The notes beneath the pieces are model-generated. The model did no database searches, was not told the origin of the DNA, and saw only the letters and a program-made list of their open reading frames with translations. This document shows, in pieces, positions 18,513-27,043 of a DNA stretch of 64,000 bases. The DNA comes from Arthrobacter sp. H16F315 (GTDB taxonomy: Bacteria; Actinomycetota; Actinomycetes; Actinomycetales; Micrococcaceae). The translations under genes were made by a program, and so were the position numbers. The DNA is taken from contig NZ_JAMXSS010000002.1 in assembly GCF_024124825.1 (NCBI RefSeq), positions 1,550,001 to 1,614,000 of the forward strand, in the 5' to 3' direction. The first letter of the stretch is position 1, and each line of letters starts with the position of its first letter.

Positions 18513-18550
18513 CGGATCCGGCCCGCCGGACCACAACCCCGGCCGGACAA

Positions 18551-18586
18551 CAGCAGGGCCCCGGACCACGGTCCGGGGCCCTGCTG
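18551..18586 (+). terminator. strong hairpin terminator after gabT
   Basis: A perfect 17-bp inverted repeat, CAGCAGGGCCCCGGACC (18551-18567) and its complement (18570-18586), with a 2-nt apex, 39 nt after the gabT stop. Only a weak T-rich tail follows. It closes the patD-gabT unit. Confidence 0.85.
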
Positions 18587-18782
18587 GTTAATCCAGGCCG
18601 CGCCCGGCGTCGGATCGGAGCGTTGCCGGGCGCGGCGCCAAATCCCGCTGACCATCCCGGCCAATTCGGGTCCTGCTGGGCTAGAGTCGTTCCTACCACT
18701 GCAGGAACGCAGACCGGCCGACGTCGCCCGGGACCCCCGGAGCAAGGCTGGCTTCTGCCACAGACCCATAAGGGGTTCATAC

Positions 18783-19655
18783 ATGCGATACGTAGTCGGC
18801 TACACTCCCAGCGAACGCGGCGCTGACGCCGTGGCCCTGGCCTCCGCCATGGCCCGCGCCCAGGGCGCGCACCTTGACCTGGTCTACGTGGTGGACCGGC
18901 GAACGCCCTATGTCGCGATGAACCCTGAGGGCAGCCGTATCAGCGCCGCCGAGCAGGAAGTACTCCGGGCCGAACGGGAGGGTCTGTCCCTTGTGCCCAA
19001 GGACATCGAAGCCCGGTTCCATGTCCGCCAAGCCGATTCGCACGCCGCCGGCCTCATCGACGCGGCCCTGGAATACAGGGCCGGCCTGATCGTTGTTGGT
19101 GCCGCCAGCGCCGGGCTGTTTAGGCGTTACACCATCGGCAGTGCAGCCAATGCCCTGCTCCATGCCTCCCCGGTTCCGGTGGCGCTGGCCCCGCGCGGTT
19201 ACCGCCGGACCGAAGCGATCACGCGGCTGACCCTCGCGGTGGGCCAGCGCAGCGGGGCGGATGCGGCGATCGAGGTGTCGATCGAATCCGCTGAACGCCG
19301 CGGGGTCCCGCTGCGGCTGGTTTCCCTCGTGGAACTCGACGCCGAAGGGATCGGCGGCGAAAACATCAATGCGGCGCACGTGCATGCCAATACCGTTCTC
19401 ACCGCGGCCGCCGGCCGGCTGCCGGCGGGGCACCAGGTCAGCGTTGAAGTTGCCCACGGGCGCTCCATCGAGGAGGCGATCGACGACCTCGAATGGGACG
19501 AGGGCGAGATCCTGATTGTGGGCTCCTCCCGCTTGGCGGAGAAGAACAAACTGTTCATTGGCAGCACGGCACACAAAGTCCTGTTGGCCCTGCCGGTTCC
19601 CATGGTGGTGGTCCCGCGAGACTACGTACGGGTCAACACCAGCCCGGCGGACTAA
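18783..19655 (+). CDS. tandem universal stress protein
   Basis: A 290-residue cytoplasmic protein made of two UspA domains (about 1-140 and 148-282). Each ends with the nucleotide-binding GxxG...GS(A/T) pattern: VGAASAGLFRRYTIGSAAN in the first and VGSSRLAEKNKLFIGSTAH in the second. Tandem Usp proteins are common in actinobacteria and bind ATP, acting in stress survival. An AAGGGG ribosome site precedes the ATG. It stands alone on the plus strand and converges with the methyltransferase gene. Specific role unknown. Confidence 0.93.
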   Translation: MRYVVGYTPSERGADAVALASAMARAQGAHLDLVYVVDRRTPYVAMNPEGSRISAAEQEVLRAEREGLSLVPKDIEARFHVRQADSHAAGLIDAALEYRAGLIVVGAASAGLFRRYTIGSAANALLHASPVPVALAPRGYRRTEAITRLTLAVGQRSGADAAIEVSIESAERRGVPLRLVSLVELDAEGIGGENINAAHVHANTVLTAAAGRLPAGHQVSVEVAHGRSIEEAIDDLEWDEGEILIVGSSRLAEKNKLFIGSTAHKVLLALPVPMVVVPRDYVRVNTSPAD

Positions 19656-19664
19656 CACACCTGG

Positions 19665-19700
19665 CCCGGCCCGCCGCAGCCAGAGTAGTCGCGGGCCGGG
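19665..19700. terminator. bidirectional hairpin between convergent genes
   Basis: CCCGGCCCGC (19665-19674) and GCGGGCCGGG (19691-19700) form a perfect 10-bp stem with a 16-nt loop in the 53-nt gap between the stress protein (plus) and the methyltransferase (minus). Position and symmetry suggest it serves both strands. Confidence 0.6.
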
Positions 19701-19708
19701 ACTGGCCG

Positions 19709-20524
19709 CTAGTTGTGCCGTTTGCCCAGAACCGCCCAGTAGGCCGGGATCGTGACGCCGGAACCGCCGTCCTGCATGGGTGCTGTCTCCAGGGTTGTTG
19801 CGCCGTCGGCAAACACCGTCCAGTGCCCGGCAGGGAATGCCCGGCCCCGTTGCTGTGCACCAAAATGGCCCGGCTTCGGAAGGGTCGCGATCGCCTGCCT
19901 CAGGGGCGCGGGGATGGCACGTCCGGTGGCACCCAGCCCGCGCAGATAGTCGAGGGCCCCGCCGGGGACGTTCGACTCGACCAGGTAGATCCGGCCGTGG
20001 GTTCCCAGCAGCGGGTCGATGGCCCGTGCCAACGCAGCCTGGCGGCGAGGGCTCAGGACATGGAACACACCGCGTATGAAGACGTTTGCTTCGCCCAGAT
20101 CGCCTGCAAGTCCAGCAACGGCTTCCGGGTCCGTAGCGTCCAGGACAACGAATTTGAGGTGCGGCACCCCAGCGCTGGCTGAGGTTGCGGCGGCCACGGC
20201 CCCGGGAGAAACGTCGGCTCCGACGACTGCGGGAAACAGCTCGGCGAGCCGCCGGGAAGGGGCGCCGGTGCCACAGCCCAGGTCGACGATTGGGAGCCCG
20301 GTATCCAGCAGACCGGCCAGGCGAGCAAGGTGCTGGCCCATTTCTCCCCCCGCGTTGGCTTCCCAGATGACGGCCTCACGCAGCGAACCTGCCGCAACAC
20401 CGCGCCAAAATTCGTCCCAGAGGCTATCAGGGTGCCGGGGAAACCTGAGGGACAGGGCGGCCACCCGGACCACGAGCCGAAGGGTGTCGGCGGATTTGGC
20501 CAGTGCATCCGGCAGCCGGACCAT
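19709..20524 (-). CDS. class I SAM-dependent methyltransferase
   Basis: A 271-residue protein with the Rossmann motif I PIVDLGCGTGAPSRRLA (about residues 78-94), an acidic motif II (VVGADVS) and a VLDATD motif III-like segment. The N-terminal 60 residues are helical. It starts in a TAATG overlap with the stop of the GGDEF-EAL gene, so the two are translationally coupled. The substrate is not evident; the domain arrangement resembles generic small-molecule methyltransferases. Coupling to a c-di-GMP enzyme is unusual, but I infer no function from it. Confidence 0.88.
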   Translation of the reverse strand: MVRLPDALAKSADTLRLVVRVAALSLRFPRHPDSLWDEFWRGVAAGSLREAVIWEANAGGEMGQHLARLAGLLDTGLPIVDLGCGTGAPSRRLAELFPAVVGADVSPGAVAAATSASAGVPHLKFVVLDATDPEAVAGLAGDLGEANVFIRGVFHVLSPRRQAALARAIDPLLGTHGRIYLVESNVPGGALDYLRGLGATGRAIPAPLRQAIATLPKPGHFGAQQRGRAFPAGHWTVFADGATTLETAPMQDGGSGVTIPAYWAVLGKRHN

Positions 20525-22116
20525 TACGATGGTGCGTCCGCTCGGCGACGTCCCTGGCCCTCCCGGCTGCCGGCCGGGGACGCGATGCAGCGCAGATCAC
20601 CGGCGGCAAGAAATGCCGTCATATCAGCCACCGCCAGAGGCCGGCTGAAGAAATAGCCTTGCCCGAATTCGCACTTCATTTCCTTGAGCTTCTCTGCCTG
20701 TTCCCGGTGCTCGATTCCCTCGGCTACGGCGCCAAGGCCCGCCGAGTGGATCAACTGCAGGATTGCAGCGACGAATTCTTCCTGTCGGCTGTCCTGCACC
20801 AGGCCATCGATGAGTGACTTGTCGATTTTCGCGTGCAGGGCCGGCAGGGTCCGCAGGTAGCTGATGGACGAATAGCCAGTGCCGAAGTCGTCAATCTCCA
20901 GGGGAATGCCGAGCCCCGTGAGCGCTTCCATGGTTCGGGAAACCTCCGGTCCGCCGCTCATGATCGCCGTTTCGGTTATTTCGATCGCGAGATGTTCCGG
21001 CACCACCCCGTACTTCGCGAGCAAGCCTTGGACGTATCCGGCCAGGTCGCTGTGGTGGAGTTCCACAGCTGACAGGTTGACATGGATGCGGAAGTCTTCG
21101 GGAAGGCCTGGTGCGGTCCGCCAGCGGCCGGCCTGTGCGATGGCCTGGTCCAATACCCAGCGGCCTATTTCCACGGTCAGGCCGCTTTCTTCCGCCGAGG
21201 CGAGGAACGAAGCGGGCGCCAGCAGCCCCCGGCTCGGATGCCGCCAGCGGATCAGGGCCTCGGCTCCGGCGACCCTGCCCGTGCGCAGGTCGACGATTGG
21301 CTGGTAGTGCAGCTCAAACTCGCCGGCGGCGATCGCGGTCCGTACTTCCGTGACAAGATGGACCCGCGCCTTCGCGGTCTCGTGCATGGCCGGGGAAAAA
21401 ACCTGCAACTTGTTGCGGCCCAGTTTTTTCGCCTCGTGCAAGGCAATGTTGGCGTCACGGATGAGTTCGTCAGCTCGGAGCCCGGCCTCGCCGAACCTTA
21501 CGCCTGTTCCTGTCGTGACGTTAACGGTGATTCCGCCCGCCGGTATCGCTGCCTCGGTCGCCGTCACGAGGCGGGCGGCGAGCTGCAGCACGGACTCGGG
21601 GTCGCAGTCCCTGACCAGCACGGCGAATTCGTCTCCGCTGAGCCGGGCCACAAGATGCTGCCCGTCGGCGGCGGACCTCAGGCGCCGGGCGATTTCCACC
21701 AGGACGCTGTCCCCTGCAGCATTTCCCAGGCTGTCGTTGACCAATCTGAAGGCATCCAGGTCCACCAGGATCAGCGCGGGCGGGCGGCAGGATTCCCCGG
21801 CCGCAAGGGCGGAGCGGGAGATTGTCTCCCGCAGCAGCGACCGGCTCGCCAAGCCTGTCAGTTCATCGGTGTTGATGACGCGGCGCAGGTCCGCCTTGGC
21901 GTCTTCCAGCAGCGCCGTGCGTTCGGCGACCCGGACTTCCAGGCTGTCATACATGCTTTGGAGCTCTTCGGCGAGCAAATTGATGCCGGTAGTGACGGCA
22001 TCAATGCCGTCCCGGGCAGGGGAAGTCTCCAGCCGGTTCGACAGATCACCGGAGGAGAGGACGACGATGCCTGCTACCAGTTGTTCGAGCCGCCAGTCGT
22101 CGTTACTCGCGAGCAT
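20524..22116 (-). CDS. GGDEF-EAL cyclic-di-GMP enzyme with an N-terminal HAMP-like segment
   Basis: A 530-residue protein. Residues about 10-55 resemble a HAMP domain, followed by a coiled coil (VRVAERTALLEDAKADLRR), a GGDEF domain with the variant active site SGDEF, and a C-terminal EAL domain retaining the metal and catalytic signatures EALIRW, EITE, DDFGTGYSS, KIDKSLI and AEGIEH. This predicts a competent phosphodiesterase; the Ser-for-Gly change leaves cyclase activity uncertain. No transmembrane helix precedes the HAMP-like part, so the protein appears cytosolic. The start overlaps the small STAS/SEC14-like gene upstream by 14 nt, and the end overlaps the methyltransferase start. Confidence 0.93.
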   Translation of the reverse strand: MLASNDDWRLEQLVAGIVVLSSGDLSNRLETSPARDGIDAVTTGINLLAEELQSMYDSLEVRVAERTALLEDAKADLRRVINTDELTGLASRSLLRETISRSALAAGESCRPPALILVDLDAFRLVNDSLGNAAGDSVLVEIARRLRSAADGQHLVARLSGDEFAVLVRDCDPESVLQLAARLVTATEAAIPAGGITVNVTTGTGVRFGEAGLRADELIRDANIALHEAKKLGRNKLQVFSPAMHETAKARVHLVTEVRTAIAAGEFELHYQPIVDLRTGRVAGAEALIRWRHPSRGLLAPASFLASAEESGLTVEIGRWVLDQAIAQAGRWRTAPGLPEDFRIHVNLSAVELHHSDLAGYVQGLLAKYGVVPEHLAIEITETAIMSGGPEVSRTMEALTGLGIPLEIDDFGTGYSSISYLRTLPALHAKIDKSLIDGLVQDSRQEEFVAAILQLIHSAGLGAVAEGIEHREQAEKLKEMKCEFGQGYFFSRPLAVADMTAFLAAGDLRCIASPAGSREGQGRRRADAPS

Positions 22117-22500
22117 CGGCCCGCGTCATCAACCAGTTGACAGCCTCGTCCTGGCTGGTGAAGAACTTCGTCGGAACCGGTGCCGCGTGGACGCCGAGGA
22201 AAAAATTGGCAAGGACACGGTCAACGGGGGAGGAACCCAGCAGGGCGATGGCCGACGCGTCGCAGCGTTGCGAAAACACGGCCCTCGCCGGCCTGCTCAC
22301 AGAATTTGTGGTGGCCATATCGATCAGAAGCGGACGCGGCACCCCCGGCACAGTTCGTTGACACGGTCCATGGCCAACTGGGCGCCGGCGCCGTCGATGC
22401 TGACCCCCCGCCGCCAGACGAGCCGCAGAATGCCGCCGTGGTCGAACTCAAGGGATTCGATCAACGACCCGCCTGGGGTTTCAAAATCCCGGTCAGGCAC
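22103..22500 (-). pseudogene. STAS/SEC14-like small protein, interrupted by a single-base frameshift
   Basis: Two overlapping frames encode halves of one protein. The GTG at 22500 (GAGG 7 nt upstream) opens PDRDFETPGG...SLEFDHGGILRLVWRRG...DRVNELCRG, then runs into a stop. The other frame continues with LLIDMATTNSVSRPARAVF...SPVDRVLANFFLG...VPTKFFTSQDEAVNWL. The break lies at a G5 run (22343-22347 region). Adding one G restores 132 codons, the usual size of small actinobacterial proteins with this pattern, which bear a STAS/SEC14-like fold. It overlaps the GGDEF-EAL start and may act as its partner. More likely a consensus error than true decay. Confidence 0.75.
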
Positions 22501-22619
22501 GGGGATACCTCAGCTTCCAACTTATTGCGTCCAATGCCATGACAGTAGCGCACCGGAACACCCATCGCGAGCATCGGCCCGGCCCCCGCCGGCCCGTGGC
22601 AGGCCCCCAGGTTCCGGGA

Positions 22620-23765
22620 TCAGGCAGCCGCGCGCGCCCGTTTGCGCAGCACGGAGTTCTTCCGTGCGGTCAACAGCATGTCCACCGTGAGTACCAGCAG
22701 CGCCAGCCACACCACGCCGAAACCGATCCAGCGGTCTGTGGTCATGGGTTCGTGGAACACGGCGAGTGCCACGATGAACTGCAGCACGGGGGCGAAGTAC
22801 TGCAGCAGGCCGATGGTCGTCATCGGCAGGCGCCGGGCGGAGGCTCCGAAGAACAGCAACGGCACGGCGGTAATGATGCCCGAGGCGGCGAGGAGCCAGA
22901 AGTGCCCGGAACCGTTGGTTGTCAGCGTCGCAGCGCCGGTCAGCGCCAGGACGATCAAGGCGGCCGCGGCCACCGGCGCCAGCACGATCGTCTCGATCGA
23001 GAGGCTGGTGATCGCATCAACGCGTGGACCGACGCGCTTTTTGACGAAACCATACAGGCCAAAGCTCAGTGCAAGCGTCAACGCGATCCACGGCAGTTTG
23101 CCGTAGGAGACCGTGAGGACGCCCACGGCGATGAAACCGATTCCGACGGCGGCCCACTGCAGCGGCCGGAGCTTCTCCTTGAGCACCACCACACCCAACA
23201 GCACCGAGACGAGCGGGTTGATGAAGTACCCCAATGAGGCTTCAACGGCCTGTCCGGTGGTTACGCCGTAGACATAGGTCAGCCAATTGACGGCGATCAG
23301 CACAGCGGCGATGACGAGCGGGAAGATGATGGTGCGGTTCCGGAAGGCAGCCGCCAGGACCCGCCAGGAACGGGTGACAGTGATCAGCAGGACGCAGAAA
23401 ATAAGAGACCAGAGCACCCGGTTCGCCACGATCTCCACCGCACCGGCAGGCTGCAGCAGGAAGAAGTAGAGCGGCATCAGCCCCCACAGGCCGTACGCGC
23501 CGATCCCAAAGACAATTCCCGCCGTTGTGTCCGTGTCTACTGCCTTGAGCGCTGCCGGGGCATGCTGCGGGGCACCCCCGCCGGGGGCAGCAGCGCCCTT
23601 GGTCGTCAGAGACGTGGGGGCGGGGGATCCATCGGGGGTAGGCACAAGATCAATAACACCACCTCCAGGGCCGGTATTCCTGCTTTCGGCTCCGATGCCT
23701 GCAGCGCCGGGCCCGGGATTCCTGGGACGTTGGTCACCGGGGCACCCGGAGGCGGCCGAGGACAT
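22620..23765 (-). CDS. rarD: RarD-like EamA family transporter
   Basis: A ten-helix drug/metabolite transporter of the RarD subfamily: GIGAYGLWGLMPLYF in the first helix, ANRVLWSLIF, the NWLTYVYGV motif, EASLGYFINPL, and the second EamA half with LLQYFAPVLQF. From the ATG at 23765 the protein has 381 residues. The first 75 are Pro/Gly/Ala-rich with no family match, so the true start may lie nearer residue 40-75; a GTG at 23645 is possible but its GGAGG is 16 nt away. It is divergent from the ferredoxin reductase gene. The substrate is unknown for most RarD proteins. Confidence 0.88.
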   Translation of the reverse strand: MSSAASGCPGDQRPRNPGPGAAGIGAESRNTGPGGGVIDLVPTPDGSPAPTSLTTKGAAAPGGGAPQHAPAALKAVDTDTTAGIVFGIGAYGLWGLMPLYFFLLQPAGAVEIVANRVLWSLIFCVLLITVTRSWRVLAAAFRNRTIIFPLVIAAVLIAVNWLTYVYGVTTGQAVEASLGYFINPLVSVLLGVVVLKEKLRPLQWAAVGIGFIAVGVLTVSYGKLPWIALTLALSFGLYGFVKKRVGPRVDAITSLSIETIVLAPVAAAALIVLALTGAATLTTNGSGHFWLLAASGIITAVPLLFFGASARRLPMTTIGLLQYFAPVLQFIVALAVFHEPMTTDRWIGFGVVWLALLVLTVDMLLTARKNSVLRKRARAAA

Positions 23766-23828
23766 TTAGAATGGAAGACTGTGCGCTGCATGAGCTGGCG
23801 CCGTCGCTAAGACTCAGAAGGGCTTCCG

Positions 23829-25265
23829 GTGTCCAACTCGGCCGAAACCACGTCCAAACGTCCGCTCCGCGTTGCGATTGTCGGCGCCGGCCCGGCCGGC
23901 GTCTACGCTGCTGACATCCTCACCAAGTCCAACGAGGTCAAGGACGGCGACTTCGAGGTCAGCATCGATCTTTTCGAAGCCTACCCGGCCCCCTATGGCC
24001 TGATCCGCTACGGCGTCGCCCCGGACCATCCCCGGATCAAGGGGATCGTCAACGCCCTGCACAAGGTCCTGGACCGCGGCGACATCCGTTTCCTCGGGAA
24101 CGTCAGCTATGGCCGCGACCTGACCTTGCACGACTTCAGGGCCTTCTACGACGCGGTGATTTTCTCCACCGGAGCCGTCAAGGACGCAGAAATGGATATC
24201 CCCGGTGTGGGCCTTGCGGGATCCTTCGGCGGGGCGGACTTCGTTTCCTGGTACGACGGGCACCCGGATGTACCGCGCGACTGGCCGCTGGAGGCCAAGG
24301 AGATCGCCGTGATCGGCAACGGCAACGTGGCCCTCGACGTCGCCCGGATGCTGGTCAAACACCCCGACGAGCTGCTTGTGACGGAAATCCCGGACAACGT
24401 CTACCAGGCGCTCAAGAACTCCCCGGTCACGGATGTGCACGTCTTTGGCCGCCGCGGACCGGCCCAGGTGAAGTTCACGCCGCTGGAACTGCGCGAGCTC
24501 TCGCACGCCCGGGACGTCGATATTGTCCTGTACCCGGAGGACTTCGAGTTTGACGACGCCTCGGATGAGGCGATCCGCGGCAACAACCAGATCCGCACCA
24601 TGGTGAATACCCTCACGAACTGGCTCGTCGAGGAACACACCGCAGCGCAGGAGCCGTCCTCCCGCCGCCTGCACCTGCATTTCCTGCACAGCCCGGTGGA
24701 AGTCCATGATGACGCAGCACGGCCCGGTGAGGTTACCGGCATCACGTTCGAACGGATGGAGTTGGACGGCACCGGAAACGTCAAGGGCACGGGGGAGTTC
24801 CTGGACTACCCGGTCCAGGCCGTGTACCGCGCGATCGGGTACCACGGCTCGCCGTTGGACGAACTGGAGTTCGACGCCCGCCGCGGCGTCATCCCCAACG
24901 AGGGCGGCCGTGTGCTGGACTCCGACGGCAATCCGGTTCCGGGCATCTACGCGACGGGCTGGATCAAGCGAGGCCCCGTGGGCCTGATCGGCCACACCAA
25001 GGGCGACGCCCTGGAGACCATCGGCTGCCTGCTCGAGGACCGGCTGGGCTTGCCGCCGGCGCAGAACCCGGACCCGCAGGCGATCATCGAGCTCCTTGAA
25101 GCCCGCGGGATCGAATACACCACCTGGGAAGGCTGGAACAAGCTCGACGCCCACGAACTGGCCCTTGGTGCGCAGTGGTCGGCGTCCGGCGAGGCCAACG
25201 GAATCGTCCGGGAGCGCGTTAAGGTGGTTCCGCGCGAGGACATGGTGCAGATCTCCCGCGACTAA
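23829..25265 (+). CDS. fprA: ferredoxin--NADP(+) reductase, adrenodoxin-reductase (FprA) type
   Basis: A 478-residue flavoprotein that passes electrons between NADPH and ferredoxin. The FAD-binding GxGxxG is at the N-terminus (VAIVGAGPAGVYAA, residues 15-28), followed by YPAPYGLIRYGVAPDH, diagnostic for the FprA/adrenodoxin reductase family. The NADP-binding segment VIGNGNVALDVARML lies mid-protein, and the FAD-contacting ATGWIKRGPVGLIG lies near the C-terminus. The GTG start has AGAAGGG 6 nt upstream. It is transcribed divergently from rarD. A physiological partner ferredoxin is not in the window. Confidence 0.95.
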   Translation: MSNSAETTSKRPLRVAIVGAGPAGVYAADILTKSNEVKDGDFEVSIDLFEAYPAPYGLIRYGVAPDHPRIKGIVNALHKVLDRGDIRFLGNVSYGRDLTLHDFRAFYDAVIFSTGAVKDAEMDIPGVGLAGSFGGADFVSWYDGHPDVPRDWPLEAKEIAVIGNGNVALDVARMLVKHPDELLVTEIPDNVYQALKNSPVTDVHVFGRRGPAQVKFTPLELRELSHARDVDIVLYPEDFEFDDASDEAIRGNNQIRTMVNTLTNWLVEEHTAAQEPSSRRLHLHFLHSPVEVHDDAARPGEVTGITFERMELDGTGNVKGTGEFLDYPVQAVYRAIGYHGSPLDELEFDARRGVIPNEGGRVLDSDGNPVPGIYATGWIKRGPVGLIGHTKGDALETIGCLLEDRLGLPPAQNPDPQAIIELLEARGIEYTTWEGWNKLDAHELALGAQWSASGEANGIVRERVKVVPREDMVQISRD

Positions 25266-25521
25266 TCCTGCTCCCGCGGCGCAGCTCACCCCGCGACGCG
25301 CAAGAACGCTGGCGCACCGGGTATTGCGGCGTCGCAGGCGCTTTGGCGCGCCGCGGCAGGTGGCGCGCCGCCGCAGGTGGAGCCTGGTCCACGCGGCGGG
25401 CACCGGCCACGCTCCGACAGTGCCCGGGACCGGCGAGCTATGGCGGGCACCGACCACGCGCACTACACTGAGACGGACGTGGCTGCCTTCGGCATGGTCG
25501 CGCCTCTCCAGTGGGAGTTCA

Positions 25522-26909
25522 ATGACGAAAGTGATCCATCCGGCGGCTCCGTTCCCGCCAGCGGGTAGGTTGCCCGCTGCGTTGCGCCAGCAGTATGCCA
25601 GCGCCGGCCATGAGCAACTGGACTCCCGGGGACGTGTGCTGCCGGCGGACCTGCAGCTCCCAGGCCTCAGCAGCCTGATCCAGGAATCTTGGCGCCGCTC
25701 AGCGGAGCTGCAGGCCAACCCGGACAACCCCGAGGCCCCCTTGGCCATGGACCTAGAGGAACTCGAGGAGTACCGCCGCCAGCATCCGCTCGCCGCCATT
25801 ATGCCCGTGATCCACAAACTCCTGGTTCTGCCCAGCCACGAGAGTGGAATGCTTGTCGCCGTGGGGGACGAAGTGGGCCGTCTGCTCTGGGTCGAAGGCG
25901 ATGCCGAGATGCGGCGCCGGGCCGAAGGCATGATGTTCGTACCCGGGGCCGACTGGTCCGAGGCGACGGTGGGAACCAGCGCCCCCGGCACTGCCCTGGC
26001 ACTGGGCCGCGGCATCCAGATCGCGGGCGCCGAACACTACAAACGCTCCGTGCACCCGTGGAGCTGCACGGCAGTTCCCTTCCATGATCCGGATTCCGGG
26101 GCCCTGCTGGGTGTCGTCGACATTACCGGGACGGAATCTGCCGTCGCCCCGCACACACTTTCGCTGGTCGAAGCGACGGTCGCCGCTGCCCAGGCGCACC
26201 TGCGGGTGGAACGGCTGCAGCTGGCCGCTGCGCGCCAGTCCTCGCCGGCACGACGGCGGGGCGCCGCTTCCGCCGCTTCGGGCGGGGGCCGGCCGTGGCC
26301 TCCGGCAGCCTCTACCGCAACAGCCTCCAGCTGCTCGGCAGGGACCAGGCGCTGCTTAGTATCGACGGCCGCACCGTGGCGCTGTCGGCCCGGCATAGTG
26401 AAATCCTGGCGCTGCTCAGCACCCACCCGGACGGTCTGAACGCGGAGGAGCTCTGCGCACTGCTGTACCCCGGAAACGCCTCCACCATGACACTGCGGGC
26501 CGAGATGGTCCGCCTGCGAAAGGTCCTCCAGCAGCTCAATCCGGACGCCGTTCCCGAGTCGCGTCCCTACCGGCTGCGGCTGGATCTTGTGCCGGACTCA
26601 GTCCAGGTCCCTAATTGCCTGCAGCGCGGCGCCCACCGGATCGCCTTGGAGATCTATCGCGGCGCCGTCCTGCCGCGCTCCGAGGCCCCCGGCATTGCCG
26701 AGCTGCGGAACCGGGTCGGTTCACTGCTCCGCGAAGCGGTCCTCACGGATGGCAGTGCCGAGTCGCTGCTGCGCTACGCCGAGCTTCCCGAGGCCAGGGA
26801 CGACGTCGAGGTCCGGATCGCTGCGTTGAAGCTGCTGCCGCCGCGCTCGCCCAAACGGGCCGCGATCGTCGCTGACCTGGAACGGCTCGAGGCGGAACTC
26901 ACCGCCTGA
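25522..26909 (+). pseudogene. GAF-domain transcriptional regulator of the exaC-adh operon, frameshifted in the linker
   Basis: The ATG at 25522 (GGGAG upstream) opens a frame encoding SLIQESWRRS and a GAF domain (GMLVAVGDEVGRLLW, VGTSAPGTALALGRGIQIAGAEHY, STALE-like SGALLGVVDITG). A different frame encodes the C-terminal DNA-binding region (LYRNSLQLLGRDQALLSIDG, LSARHSEILALLSTHPDGL, LRAEMVRLRKVL). The frames meet between about 26200 and 26295; a G5 run at 26284-26288 is a likely lost-base site. One added base gives 462 residues, the expected size of this regulator type found upstream of acetaldehyde dehydrogenase genes in Arthrobacter relatives. The AAA+ domain of true AcoR proteins is absent. 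I infer a functional gene with a sequencing error. Confidence 0.82.
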
Positions 26910-26928
26910 AGCGCGCTTTCGCAGCAGC

Positions 26929-26966
26929 GTGACCCGGGTCACGCTGACTGCAACCTGACTGCAACC
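26929..26966 (+). promoter_or_regulatory. candidate operator region of exaC: 14-bp palindrome and tandem repeat
   Basis: The perfect palindrome GTGACCCGGGTCAC (26929-26942) is followed by two adjacent 11-bp copies of TGACTGCAACC (26945-26955 and 26956-26966) and a partial third copy (TGAGTGCAAC, 26982-26991). A TAGGCT hexamer at 26977-26982 could be the -10. The cluster lies in the 134-nt gap between the GAF regulator and exaC, where an activator or repressor site is expected. Confidence 0.45.
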
Positions 26967-27043
26967 TCCTGGCTCCTAGGCTGAGTGCAACGGTGGCGCC
27001 GGCATCTGGCCGCCATCAATCTTGCACAGCAAAGGAGCTAGCA

